From NCBI RefSeq assembly GCF_013391415.1, contig NZ_JACAXB010000033.1:124001-188000 (forward strand): 64,000 nucleotides of DNA, read 5' to 3'. Positions 28,753 to 37,244 of the stretch are shown in pieces. A program made the position numbers and the translations under genes. The notes under the pieces were generated by a model. The model was not told the origin of the DNA, did not search any database, and saw only the letters and a program-made list of their open reading frames with translations. Numbering within the stretch: the first letter of the stretch is position 1; each line of letters starts with the position of its first letter. This stretch comes from Aquitalea sp. LB_tupeE. GTDB lineage: Bacteria > Pseudomonadota > Gammaproteobacteria > Burkholderiales > Chromobacteriaceae.

Positions 28753-29324
28753 TCAGCAGTCAGTGCCGCCAGTAGCGCAGTGGAATGGCAGACCTGGCAG
28801 TATTCACCGTGCAGATTGGCCAGCGACATGGCGTGCACCTCATCGGCACTGCGCCAGTTACCTGCCCAGTCGCTGCGACCAAAGGTGAAGCAGGCATCTT
28901 CAACCAGATACACCCGGTAGCCAAGATTACCTGCCATGCGTACCGTGGCCTCCACCGAGTTGCTGGTGGCCACCCCGGCGACGATCAGGGTATCGCAAGC
29001 CATTTGCTGCAAGCGTGCGTGCAAGTCGGTACAGATAAAGGCCGAATTGGTTTGCTTGGCCAGCACCCACTCCCCCGGCAGCGGAATGACTTCGGGCTTG
29101 AAGGCATGACCGGCCTGACCTGGGCGATAGGTAGAGCCAGCCTCTTGCGAGTCGTGCCGCACATGACACAAGGGCCGCTGCTGCTGCCGCCATACCGACA
29201 ACAGTTTCCCGGCAACACTTTCAGCCTGCGGGTTGTTGCGTGTGCCCCAACTGGGGTCATCCACCGCACATTGCAGATCGACCAGCAGTAACAGGCTGTT
29301 ATCAGGTAGATGAATCGGCTGCAT
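28749..29324 (-). CDS. isochorismatase-fold hydrolase
   Basis: 191 residues. The isochorismatase/cysteine-hydrolase fold is shown by LLLVDLQ (catalytic Asp), WVLAKQTNSAF (catalytic Lys) and GVATSNSVEATVRMAGNLGY. In the last motif the position of the usual catalytic Cys is Ser (SNSVEAT), which marks the subfamily that is not a classic cysteine hydrolase. Substrate unknown. Monocistronic; the csp terminators separate it from the cold-shock gene. Confidence 0.82.
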   Translation of the reverse strand: MQPIHLPDNSLLLLVDLQCAVDDPSWGTRNNPQAESVAGKLLSVWRQQQRPLCHVRHDSQEAGSTYRPGQAGHAFKPEVIPLPGEWVLAKQTNSAFICTDLHARLQQMACDTLIVAGVATSNSVEATVRMAGNLGYRVYLVEDACFTFGRSDWAGNWRSADEVHAMSLANLHGEYCQVCHSTALLAALTAD

Positions 29325-29412
29325 GCACTGTCCCTCTTGGATTGATTTCCCAGCTTAACAGCCATGGCCTGCGACAGGCGACATTCATGACAATGGAAAA
29401 TACGCTGCATAT

Positions 29413-29448
29413 GAAAAAACCCACCGGACAGTAAGTCGGGTGGGTTTT
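29413..29448. terminator. intrinsic terminator between csp and the isochorismatase-fold gene
   Basis: AAAAACCCACC pairs with GGGTGGGTTTTT across a 12-base loop; A and T tracts on both sides make it usable from either strand. A second inverted repeat (CGGGCTT / AAGCCCG, within 29464-29496) lies between it and the csp stop. Confidence 0.75.
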
Positions 29449-29499
29449 TCAGCAGCCAAAGCACCGGGCTTCAGCTATCTCACAGGCAAAGCCCGTGAA

Positions 29500-29703
29500 T
29501 TACTGCGGCTGTACGTTGGTAGCAGCCGGGCCTTTTTGACCAGCAGCTTTAACGTAGCTTACTTTCTGACCGTCTTGCAGCGACTTGAAGCCGTCTACCT
29601 TGATTTCGGAGAAATGTACGAACAGGTCGTCGCCGCCTGCATCCGGAGTGATAAAGCCAAAGCCTTTGGCGTCATTGAAAAATTTAACGGTGCCGGTTTC
29701 CAT
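29500..29703 (-). CDS. cold-shock protein (CspA family)
   Basis: 67 residues, the standard CspA length. RNP1 (KGFGFITPD) and RNP2 (DLFVHFSEI) nucleic-acid-binding motifs are intact. It is a single-stranded RNA/DNA-binding chaperone of the cytoplasm. Strong RBS (AGGGA) 7 bases before ATG. A long upstream untranslated region is likely, as for other csp genes. Confidence 0.96.
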   Translation of the reverse strand: METGTVKFFNDAKGFGFITPDAGGDDLFVHFSEIKVDGFKSLQDGQKVSYVKAAGQKGPAATNVQPQ

Positions 29704-30038
29704 GATATATCCCTGACATAAAAAACATTAAAAATTGAGCACATGCCCAAACAACAAGAACTTCAAGGGATAGATATTTGAACAATTAGGCACTCTGGAA
29801 GGAGGGACACCACTGTAACGAAATAGGCACAACGCTTGAAATCTTGCAGCACCGTTATACGCACCTCACCGCTATCGGTCAAACACTATCTGCAAAATAA
29901 GCCAATTTATTTTCGCACCAGCATAAAAAACCCTGTCATGACCATTGAATGCGCCTGTCCGGCAAATGATCATCCGGCCAACAAAGCAGCTGACAGATAA
30001 AGCAAACCCCGGCAGAGGGGATGAATCTGCCAGCACCT
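29704..30038. other. 335-base intergenic region, csp leader and LysR 3' end
   Basis: No coding sequence is supported. The half next to csp is AT-rich and is the expected place for the csp promoter and long 5' leader. At 30011-30031 GGCAGA pairs with TCTGCC, downstream of the LysR stop on the minus strand, followed by GGGGTTTGCTTT; this is a weak terminator candidate. Confidence 0.5.
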
Positions 30039-30947
30039 TCATGGCAAATCATCGGGACTGGATACCTGCTGCAAGTGCTGACGCAGGAATTCCAGCCACA
30101 AGCGCAATTTGGCCTGCCGCTGCAAGGCTGGCGGATACAGCGCATAGATATCCGCAGGAACCGACTGCCACTCCGGCAATAGCTGTAATAACTGCCCCGA
30201 CTGCAACAAGGAGCGCACATCCCATTCGGAACGCAAAATCACACCAAGGCCCTGCAAAGCCCATTGCACTGCGGTTTCGCCGTCATTGCACGACAAGGGG
30301 CCGCGCACCTTGATGCTTTCCTCACGCTCGCCACGCTGCAACACCCACTGGCCGTGGATATCATGATTCTCCCGAATCACAATGCAATCATGCTGTTGCA
30401 GGTCGCGCGGCTGCGCGGGTGCCAGTCGTGTTGCCAGATAAGCGGGTGCAGCGCACAGCACCCGACGGTTACGTAGTAGCAAGCTGGCGTGCAAGCGCCC
30501 ATCCGGCGGCCGGCCAAAGCGAATGGCCACATCAAACCCTTCCTGGCGGGATGGCGGGCGATCACTTAACTGCAACTCCACTTCCAACCGTGGGTGGTGG
30601 CTGGCAAAGGCAGCCAGAATGGGCGCGATATAACGTCGACCGAAACCAAAGCTGGCATTTACCCGCAACAATCCGTGCGGCTGATTGGGATCACCGCGCA
30701 CCCGCGCTTCCAGCTCCACAATCTCACCCAACAGGCGACGTGCCTCATCCAGGTACAACTGCCCTGCTTCGGTCAGCTGCAATGAACGGGTCGTCCGCTG
30801 CAGCAAGGCAATGCCAAGTCGCGCCTCCAGCGCCTGCAAGCGTCGGCTGATCACAGGCGGCGTCACCCCAAGCTGGCGCGCAGTGGCCACCATGCTGCCG
30901 CATTGGTGTAGCCGCAGAAAGAATTCCAGATCAGAAACTGCATTCAT
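30039..30947 (-). CDS. LysR-family transcriptional regulator
   Basis: 302 residues from ATG 30947; a TTG four codons upstream is possible. N-terminal winged helix (LEFFLRLHQCGSMVATARQLGVT) and C-terminal LysR substrate-binding domain. It is divergent from a TauE/SafE permease gene and probably regulates it, the usual LysR arrangement; the 100-base intergenic region would hold the shared operator. Confidence 0.92.
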   Translation of the reverse strand: MNAVSDLEFFLRLHQCGSMVATARQLGVTPPVISRRLQALEARLGIALLQRTTRSLQLTEAGQLYLDEARRLLGEIVELEARVRGDPNQPHGLLRVNASFGFGRRYIAPILAAFASHHPRLEVELQLSDRPPSRQEGFDVAIRFGRPPDGRLHASLLLRNRRVLCAAPAYLATRLAPAQPRDLQQHDCIVIRENHDIHGQWVLQRGEREESIKVRGPLSCNDGETAVQWALQGLGVILRSEWDVRSLLQSGQLLQLLPEWQSVPADIYALYPPALQRQAKLRLWLEFLRQHLQQVSSPDDLP

Positions 30948-31050
30948 TATTACGCTCAAATTAATAATGGTTTATTTGCCTGGCAATTATATACACCAGA
31001 ACAAAGAGTAGACTTGGTATCTTTCACTAAACCTCACCAAGGAGAAGCCC

Positions 31051-31800
31051 ATGCCATGGCAAATCATGGAAGCGCTGCTACTGGGCGCAGGCCTGGGCGC
31101 ACTGGGTGGCCTGCTGGGCATCGGTGGCGGGATATTGGCCATCCCGGTACTGGTCATGCTGTATGGCATGAACCAGGCGCTGGCCCAGGGCACGGCATTG
31201 GTGATGATGACACCCAATGTGCTGATCGGCTTCTGGCGCTATCGCCAACGCAACCCCTTCCCGCTGCGCACGGCAGCGCTGATCGGGCTGGCCTCCATCA
31301 TCAGCACCTACCCTGCCGCCCAGCTGGCTGTCGGCATGAATGCCAGCCTGCTGCGGCAATGCTTTGCCGTCTTCCTGTTGTTGCTGGCTGCCTATTTTGC
31401 CTTTGATCAGTATTTGCGTCGCACAGCGACACGCACCCCCTGGCCGGAACAGTTGCTACCACTGGTCGGGGTGATTGGCGGCCTGTTTGCTGGTCTGTTC
31501 AGCGTGGGGGCCGGGATTGTGGCCGCGCCTATCCTGGTCAAGGGCTTTGGCAAGAAACAGGCAGTTGCCCAAGGACTGGCACTGGCACTGGTGGTGCCTG
31601 GCGCGCTGGTGGCACTGTGGAGCTATGGCCATGCCGGCCATATCAACTGGTGGCTTGGCTTGCCCATGGCCATTGGCGGCATCAGTACCGTTTCCTGGGG
31701 GGTAGCCTGGGCGCACCGTCTGCCGGAAAGACGCCTGAGGATAATCTTTGCCCTGATGCTGATCGCTACCGCCATTCTGATGCTGCTTCAGGCACGATAA
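31051..31800 (+). CDS. TauE/SafE (TSUP) family permease
   Basis: 249 residues with about 7-8 membrane helices and the two-repeat layout of TSUP carriers (GLGALGGLLGIGGGILAIPVL and GLFAGLFSVGAGIVAAPIL). Members move sulfite, sulfoacetate, taurine-derived or other organic anions across the inner membrane. RBS AAGGAG ends 9 bases before ATG. The substrate is not deducible. Probably controlled by the divergent LysR protein. Confidence 0.88.
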   Translation: MPWQIMEALLLGAGLGALGGLLGIGGGILAIPVLVMLYGMNQALAQGTALVMMTPNVLIGFWRYRQRNPFPLRTAALIGLASIISTYPAAQLAVGMNASLLRQCFAVFLLLLAAYFAFDQYLRRTATRTPWPEQLLPLVGVIGGLFAGLFSVGAGIVAAPILVKGFGKKQAVAQGLALALVVPGALVALWSYGHAGHINWWLGLPMAIGGISTVSWGVAWAHRLPERRLRIIFALMLIATAILMLLQAR

Positions 31801-31903
31801 TCACCCGTCACAAGCCGCATATTGGCAATCAATCAGACGGTCAAAAATTTTTATCGGGGGCTTGACGCTGCAAAACAGCCTCGCTATCATGCCGATCTCT
31901 TTT

Positions 31904-31989
31904 GGAGGGGTTACCCCAGCGGTCAACGGGTCCGGACTGTAAATCCGGCGGCTCAGCCTTCGAAGGTTCGAATCCTTCTCCCTCCACCA
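31904..31989 (+). tRNA. tRNA-Tyr (anticodon GUA)
   Basis: 86 bases including encoded CCA. The acceptor stem GGAGGGG pairs with TCCCTCC (one G-U), the anticodon stem-loop CCGGA-CTGTAAA-TCCGG gives GTA at 31939-31941, a long class II variable arm follows, and the T-loop TTCGAAT is canonical. The discriminator is A. It stands alone with its own terminator. Confidence 0.97.
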
Positions 31990-31997
31990 GCATTCCC

Positions 31998-32027
31998 AAA
32001 AGGCCCGACATTGCGTTCGGGCCTTTT
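31998..32027 (+). terminator. terminator of tRNA-Tyr
   Basis: AAAAGGCCCGA (31998-32008) pairs perfectly with TCGGGCCTTTT (32017-32027), beginning 9 bases after the tRNA end. Confidence 0.82.
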
Positions 32028-32069
32028 GCATGCCGTCTGCGGCGGCACCATCCAGCGGGAGACACAGCC

Positions 32070-32474
32070 ATGGCCAACAAGAACGGCAAAGCAGGCAAAC
32101 CCAACGCAAACCAAGGCACACGTCTGGCCGAGCAAAAGCGCTTCCAGCGTACTGAAGAAGCCTGCCGCCGCATCATGGACCAGCTGTTTGCCATGCAACG
32201 GGCCAACCGTTTTGCTGAAGGCGAACTGGCGGAGAAATACGCCATCATGGCCGGCATTTACTACCGCAAGGTCCGCAATGGCAAGGTGCTGGGACCGGCC
32301 GATTTCAATGCCGCAGTGGAAGTGTGCACTGCCGCCCGGCGTTGCCTGCAGCAGCTGGATGCCAGCCTGCAGTTCGACGGGCTGCCGGACAGTGCAGGCT
32401 GGCAGCAAATATTGCCGCTGATTGATGGCGTGCTGGCCGACTACCAGCAACTGAAAGCAGGCCGCCAGCCCTGA
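32070..32474 (+). CDS. conserved-looking hypothetical protein, basic N-terminus
   Basis: 134 residues starting MANKNGKAGKPN, RBS GGGAG 8 bases upstream. The N-terminal 20 residues are lysine-rich and probably disordered; the rest is predicted mostly helical (FQRTEEACRRIMDQLFAMQRANRF, AVEVCTAARRCLQQLD). No signal peptide, no recognised domain. It sits 80 bases behind tRNA-Tyr, with the tRNA terminator between them and only 42 bases for a promoter of its own. Function unknown. Codon composition fits the host, so I think it is real. Confidence 0.65.
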   Translation: MANKNGKAGKPNANQGTRLAEQKRFQRTEEACRRIMDQLFAMQRANRFAEGELAEKYAIMAGIYYRKVRNGKVLGPADFNAAVEVCTAARRCLQQLDASLQFDGLPDSAGWQQILPLIDGVLADYQQLKAGRQP

Positions 32475-32477
32475 CGC

Positions 32478-33230
32478 TCAGGGCAGCTGCCGCTTGAGCA
32501 GTGCGGCCAACTCACCCCGCGCAGCCATTGCCTGCAACCCCTTGTCCAGCTGCTGCCGCAGCAATTCGGCACCTGGCATGCGGCGCGAAATCATGAACGA
32601 CGCGTCTACCGCCGGTCGGCCAGCCAAGGGACTGAGCACCAGCGGTGGCAGTTGAGCTGCGGATAGCACACCCAGGCGCAACAGTCCCTGCCACACCTCA
32701 CGATATTCAACAAAACCACGACAGTGCCCGGCGCGCAACTTGCGCAGCAAGTCCGGATAATTGGCCGAGCCGCGGTCCACCTCCTCCGCCCGCAAGCCGA
32801 ATGCCTGGTAATTGAAACCGTTCAAGCCACACCAAGGCAGGCGGTCGCTACCAGCCAGCATGGGCTGCATGGTCACACTGACCGGATGCAGCTGCAAATA
32901 AGGCTTGCTGAACAAAAACTGCCGCTCCCGATTGGGGGTACGGCTGGCCGCCATCACGATCTGCACCTGACTACCCTGCTCGGCCAGGGCCAGGCAGCGG
33001 GCAAATGGCATCAACCGCACTTGCAGGCCACCCTCCGGCCCCAGGATGGCGCGCAACACGTCCGGCGAAAAACCCTGCACTTCCGCAGTTGACGCCAGCT
33101 GGTAAGATGAAGGCGGCCATTGGTTATCACCGCCGCAGGCCACCACAGCGCCATACGCCGGCAGCACGAACATCAGGCATGGCCAGACACGGCTGATGCA
33201 CTGCATTATGGTTGTGACTGCACGTTTCAT
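32478..33230 (-). CDS. periplasmic amino-acid-type binding protein (SBP_bac_3)
   Basis: 250 residues from the Met at 33230 (an in-frame Met at 33242 would add four residues). A signal peptide is present (ISRVWPCLMFVLPAYGAVV). The body has the SBP_bac_3 layout: WPPSSYQLASTAEVQGFSPDVLRAI near the N-terminus, the hinge segment MPFARCLALAEQ, and FLFSKPYLQL. No permease genes are nearby, so it may be an orphan binding protein of the kind common in Chromobacteriaceae. Ligand unknown. It is divergent from the tRNA-deacylase gene at 33307. Confidence 0.78.
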   Translation of the reverse strand: MKRAVTTIMQCISRVWPCLMFVLPAYGAVVACGGDNQWPPSSYQLASTAEVQGFSPDVLRAILGPEGGLQVRLMPFARCLALAEQGSQVQIVMAASRTPNRERQFLFSKPYLQLHPVSVTMQPMLAGSDRLPWCGLNGFNYQAFGLRAEEVDRGSANYPDLLRKLRAGHCRGFVEYREVWQGLLRLGVLSAAQLPPLVLSPLAGRPAVDASFMISRRMPGAELLRQQLDKGLQAMAARGELAALLKRQLP

Positions 33231-33306
33231 CCTGGGGCGCACACCTCTTCAAGCGGACAGACTGGCAAGATACCATTAACACAACTGTCATTTCGATACG
33301 AAAAAC

Positions 33307-33810
33307 ATGAAAGACCCTCAGGCCCCGTACCAGCTGCTGGAAACAGAAGGCATTCGCTACCAACGCTTTGATCACCCTGCCGTGTATACTTGCGCAGAAG
33401 CCAGCATGCTGGCTCCGATACCGGACAGCCTGGCCAGCAAGAACCTATTCCTCAAAGCAGGAAAAACCGGACGCTACCTGCTGCTGTGCCTGCCTGCCAG
33501 CGCAAGGCTGGATCTCAAAGCCCTGGGCGAAATATTGGCCATCAAGAGCCTTGGCTTTGCCTCGGCCGAGCGGCTGCTGGCCACACTGGGCCTGACACCG
33601 GGCGCGGTCAGCCTGCTGGCGGTCATCAACGATAGCGCCGGGCTGGTTGATGTCATTATTGATAAGACCGTAGCGCAGCAGGACACAATCCTTTGCCATC
33701 CACTGGTCAATACCAGTACCCTGGCCATCAACACGGGCGACCTGCTGCGTTTTCTTGACAGCTGCGACCATACGCCGCGCGTGATGTCACTCCCCTGCAT
33801 GCCGATCTGA
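33307..33810 (+). CDS. aminoacyl-tRNA deacylase, ProX/YbaK family
   Basis: 167 residues of the YbaK/ProRS-INS fold in the PrdX/ProXp-ala form: RFDHPAVYTCAEA at the N-terminus, the Lys motif SKNLFLKAGKTGRYLL, and SVSLLAVINDSAGLVDVIIDK-like core text. These proteins hydrolyse mischarged Ala-tRNA(Pro) or related species in the cytoplasm. It lies between a divergent binding protein and the convergent lipA, and is monocistronic. Confidence 0.88.
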   Translation: MKDPQAPYQLLETEGIRYQRFDHPAVYTCAEASMLAPIPDSLASKNLFLKAGKTGRYLLLCLPASARLDLKALGEILAIKSLGFASAERLLATLGLTPGAVSLLAVINDSAGLVDVIIDKTVAQQDTILCHPLVNTSTLAINTGDLLRFLDSCDHTPRVMSLPCMPI

Positions 33811-33837
33811 ACCGCACAGAGCGGACAGCAAGCCATG

Positions 33838-33885
33838 AAAAAGGCTGCCTGCGCCACCGACCAAAAGTCGACAGCACAGGCAGCC
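33838..33885 (-). terminator. intrinsic terminator of ybeD-lipB-lipA
   Basis: On the minus strand GGCTGCCTG (33885-33877) pairs with CAGGCAGCC (33851-33843) followed by TTTTT (33842-33838). A smaller nested hairpin (CGAC/GTCG) lies in the loop. Located 29 bases after the lipA stop. Confidence 0.7.
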
Positions 33886-33913
33886 CCTGAGCAGATACAG
33901 CCTGCTTGAATGC

Positions 33914-34861
33914 TTACACACCAGCCTCGTGGGCTTGCACGTCGGCATGGTAGCTGGAGCGCACCATGGCACCGACCGCCGCGTGGGCAAAGCCCATTTC
34001 ATAGGCTTTCTCTTCGAACATCTTGAACGTGTCCGGGTGTACGTAACGCAATACCGGCAGATGACCATCGGACGGTTGCAGGTACTGGCCAATGGTCAGC
34101 ATGTCCACATTATGGGCACGCAGGTCGCGCATCACTTCGAGGATTTCCTCGTCGGTTTCACCCAGACCCACCATCAGGCCGGACTTGGTGCGCACTTCCG
34201 GGTTCTTGGCCTTGTAGTCCTTGAGCAACTGCAAGGAGTGCGCATAATCGGCACCCGGACGTGCCTGCTTGTACAGGCGCGGCACGGTTTCCAGATTGTG
34301 GTTCATCACATCCGGCGGCGTAGAGGTGAGGATGTCCACCGCGATATCCAGACGGCCACGGAAGTCCGGTACCAGGGTTTCGATCTGGGTGCCGGGCGAT
34401 GCGGCACGCACGGCGCTGATACAGTCAGCAAAGTGCTGTGCACCACCATCACGCAGGTCGTCACGGTCTACCGAAGTCACCACCACATACTTCAGCCGCA
34501 TGGCGGCCACGCTCTCGGCGAGGTGCTTGGGCTCGTTTTCGTCCAGCGGATTCGGACGGCCGTGACCCACATCACAGAAGGGGCAGCGACGGGTGCAGAT
34601 ATCACCCATAATCATGAAAGTGGCCGTGCCCTTGCTGAAGCACTCGCCAATATTCGGGCAGGTGGCTTCTTCGCACACGGTATGCAGCTTCTGGTCACGC
34701 AGAATCTGCTTGATCTCATGAAAACGCTGGCCGGCGGGCAGCTTGGCGCGAATCCATTCCGGCTTTTTCAGCTTTTCATCCAGCGGCACAATCTTGATGG
34801 GAATGCGTGCGGTTTTGGCGGCGCCTTTATGCTTGACCCCTGCCTCGTTATCCAACTTCAT
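33914..34861 (-). CDS. lipA: lipoyl synthase LipA
   Basis: 315 residues. The N-terminal auxiliary cluster motif is [12 protein letters not shown] and the radical SAM motif [11 protein letters not shown]; the C-terminal RSSYHAD Ser ligand is present. It inserts two sulfurs into octanoyl groups of the E2 and GcvH proteins. It overlaps lipB by 4 bases (ATGA), forming ybeD-lipB-lipA as in many proteobacteria. Confidence 0.98.
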   Translation of the reverse strand: MKLDNEAGVKHKGAAKTARIPIKIVPLDEKLKKPEWIRAKLPAGQRFHEIKQILRDQKLHTVCEEATCPNIGECFSKGTATFMIMGDICTRRCPFCDVGHGRPNPLDENEPKHLAESVAAMRLKYVVVTSVDRDDLRDGGAQHFADCISAVRAASPGTQIETLVPDFRGRLDIAVDILTSTPPDVMNHNLETVPRLYKQARPGADYAHSLQLLKDYKAKNPEVRTKSGLMVGLGETDEEILEVMRDLRAHNVDMLTIGQYLQPSDGHLPVLRYVHPDTFKMFEEKAYEMGFAHAAVGAMVRSSYHADVQAHEAGV

Positions 34862-35481
34862 GCTGTCTCCTTCACCACGGTCAGGTGTTTTTCCAGCTGG
34901 GGCAGCAGCAGCTCGGCCACTTGCGCCAGGGTTTTATCCACCCCCAAATCCTTCATTTGCGTCACCCTCAGGCCTTCGTAGCCACAGGGGTTGATCCAGC
35001 CAAACGGTGTCAGATCCATGTCCACATTCAGTGACAGGCCGTGATACACCGCCCCGTTCTTGATGCGCAAGCCCAGCGAGGCAATCTTGGCACCGTCCAC
35101 ATACACGCCGGGCGCGTTGACGTCGCCATTGGCGGTAATGCCCTGCCCGGCCAGCATGTCGATGACCGACTGCTCGATACGACGCACCAGTTCGCGCACG
35201 CCAATATGCATGCGCTTGAAATCAATCAGCAGATACACCACCAGCTGGCCGGGGCCGTGATAGGTGACCTGACCACCACGATCGGTCTTTACCACCGGAA
35301 TATCAGTCAGGCGCAGCAGGTGTTCCGGCTTGCCCGCCAGGCCCTGGGTGTAGACAGGATGGTGCTCCACTACCCATAGCTCATCCGGCGTTTCGGCCGT
35401 GCGGGTATCGGTAAAGGCCTGCATGGCCCGCCAGGTGGGTTCGTAGTCCACCAGGCCCAAATGCTTGATCAGACGCTGCAC
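34858..35481 (-). CDS. lipB: octanoyltransferase LipB
   Basis: 207 residues. Motifs: [20 protein letters not shown], the catalytic Lys in [14 protein letters not shown] and the catalytic Cys in NPCGYEG. It moves octanoate from ACP to lipoyl domains, supplying the substrate of LipA. It starts 20 bases after ybeD. Confidence 0.97.
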   Translation of the reverse strand: MQRLIKHLGLVDYEPTWRAMQAFTDTRTAETPDELWVVEHHPVYTQGLAGKPEHLLRLTDIPVVKTDRGGQVTYHGPGQLVVYLLIDFKRMHIGVRELVRRIEQSVIDMLAGQGITANGDVNAPGVYVDGAKIASLGLRIKNGAVYHGLSLNVDMDLTPFGWINPCGYEGLRVTQMKDLGVDKTLAQVAELLLPQLEKHLTVVKETA

Positions 35482-35501
35482 GCGTTTGGCTCCACGTTGG
35501 T

Positions 35502-35780
35502 TTAAAGCACCATCTTGACCATGGGGTGGCCAGTGAGCGACAGGTAGATATTGTCCAGTTGCTGGCGCGAGGTGGCATTCACGGTAATGGTCAGGGCATA
35601 GAAACGTCCACCCGAGCTTTCCCGCAGGGTGACATCATGCTCGGCCAGGTCCGGCGCGTGCACACGCACCACTTCGGTCATGGTGACGACAAATTCGTCA
35701 TGACGCTCGCCCATCACCTTCAGGGGGAAGCGACAGGGAAATTCAATGATTTCCTGCTTTTCAGTGCTGTTTTCAGCCAT
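35502..35780 (-). CDS. ybeD: YbeD/DUF493 family protein
   Basis: 92 residues starting [10 protein letters not shown]; an upstream extension to 35861 runs through the dacC terminator and is rejected. DUF493 fold ([43 protein letters not shown]). YbeD is a small ACT-like regulatory-domain protein of unclear role, conserved next to lipB. It is first in the lip operon. Confidence 0.9.
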   Translation of the reverse strand: MAENSTEKQEIIEFPCRFPLKVMGERHDEFVVTMTEVVRVHAPDLAEHDVTLRESSGGRFYALTITVNATSRQQLDNIYLSLTGHPMVKMVL

Positions 35781-35803
35781 GTTCAACTCGATTCTGCAAA
35801 GGC

Positions 35804-35830
35804 AAAAAGCCCGCATCACCCGATGCAGGC
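35804..35830 (-). terminator. intrinsic terminator after dacC
   Basis: On the minus strand CCTGCATC, loop GGGT and GATGCGGG (one mismatch) are followed by CTTTTT. It lies 44 bases after the dacC stop and only 24 bases before the ybeD start. Confidence 0.65.
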
Positions 35831-35873
35831 CAGTGCCGGACCCCGGCTGGCGGGGCGTCAATCAAAAGCCGGT

Positions 35874-37022
35874 TTACTTCCAGCCCAGCATCAGCTTGAT
35901 GCTGTCCCACAGGCGGCTGAAGAAACCACCCTCTTCCACGGTTTGCAAGGCGACAACCGGACGCTCCAGCAGCGGCTTGCCATCCAGACTCACCACCAGC
36001 TTGCCTACTGTCTGACCGGCCTTGATCGGGGCGATCAGCGGCTGCATGGTGGAAAGGTCTGCCTTCAACTGGCCAGCCTGGCCCTTGGCCACGGTAGCAA
36101 AGACATCCTGAGAGAAACCCACCGGAACCGATTTGGCCGCGCCCTTGTACACCAGTACTTCGGAAACCGGCTTGGATGCACTGTAAAGTTTGGGCGTTTC
36201 GAAAAACTGCAAGCCGTAATTCAGCAGTTTGGCACTTTCGTTGGCGCGCGCCTCAGGACTGGCGGTACCCACCACCACCGAGATCACCCGACGGCCATCA
36301 CGATGGCTGGAGGTAATCATATTGTAGCCGGCGGTGTCGGTATAACCGGTTTTCATGCCGTCGACGTTGGGGTCGCGGTACAGCAGCAGGTTACGGTTGG
36401 GCTGGGTGATGTTGTTATAGGTGAAGGACTTGATGGAGTAAGTCGGGTAGAACTCCGGGAAGTCGCGAATCAGCGCAGCGGACAGGATGGCCAGATCATG
36501 CACGGTGGTGTAGTGATCGGCATGCGGCAGGCCGGTGGCATTGCGGAACTGGGTATTCTTCATGCCCAGTTTCTGCGCCTGCTGGGTCATCAGCTGGGCG
36601 AACACGTCTTCGCTGCCGGCAATGGCTTCGGCCAGGGTCACGCAGGCGTCGTTACCGGATTGCACGATCATGCCCTTGATCAGGTCATCCACCCTCACCG
36701 GCACTTTCGGGTCGAGGAACATGCGCGAGCCGTCGGTTTTCCAGCCACGGTTGGATACGGTCAGCATCTGGTCCAGCGCCAGGCGCTTTTCCTTCACCGC
36801 CTTGAAGGTGAGGTAAGCGGTCATCAGCTTGGTCAGCGAGGCCGGTTCCACGCGGGCATCCGGGTCTTGGGCGGCCAGCACCTGGCCACTATTGAAATCG
36901 ACCAGATAAAAAGCCTTGCCGGCAATTTCCGGTACAGGCGGTACAAAGGCAGTGGTCGCGGAGGCAGCAACAGGCATGGCCAGGCTGGCGGCCAGCAAAA
37001 TTCGGGTGATGGTGGTTTTCAT
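35874..37022 (-). CDS. dacC: D-alanyl-D-alanine carboxypeptidase (penicillin-binding protein 5/6 type)
   Basis: 382 residues from ATG 37022 (a TTG at 37034 is poorer). A signal peptide (ILLAASLAMPVAASA) is followed by the peptidase S11 domain with SxxK (ASLTKLMTAY), SGN (QSGNDAC) and KTG (GMKTGYTDTAGYN). The PBP5-type C-terminal beta domain and a C-terminal amphipathic anchor (LWDSIKLMLGWK) follow. It trims the terminal D-Ala of peptidoglycan pentapeptides in the periplasm. Confidence 0.95.
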   Translation of the reverse strand: MKTTITRILLAASLAMPVAASATTAFVPPVPEIAGKAFYLVDFNSGQVLAAQDPDARVEPASLTKLMTAYLTFKAVKEKRLALDQMLTVSNRGWKTDGSRMFLDPKVPVRVDDLIKGMIVQSGNDACVTLAEAIAGSEDVFAQLMTQQAQKLGMKNTQFRNATGLPHADHYTTVHDLAILSAALIRDFPEFYPTYSIKSFTYNNITQPNRNLLLYRDPNVDGMKTGYTDTAGYNMITSSHRDGRRVISVVVGTASPEARANESAKLLNYGLQFFETPKLYSASKPVSEVLVYKGAAKSVPVGFSQDVFATVAKGQAGQLKADLSTMQPLIAPIKAGQTVGKLVVSLDGKPLLERPVVALQTVEEGGFFSRLWDSIKLMLGWK

Positions 37023-37244
37023 TGAGATCGACAACGGGTGAGGGGTACAAACAATAGCCGATGATTATACACGTCCAGACTGCAACGTTGACCGTAAATG
37101 CCCGGTTTTGGCGCAATTGGCCGTCAATAAATACCCGGTTGCGGCAATGCAGCATGAAAATGGCAACATGGCTTCCCGGCGGCTTGGAGTTCCTGCTACT
37201 CTGACAGTTCAATAAAAAAGCACGACAAGGACATCGGCATCACC

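Noticed and set aside
31904-31989. tRNA-Tyr as integration site of a mobile element
   Set aside because: No integrase and no repeated tRNA 3' end was seen downstream; neighbouring genes have host-like composition.
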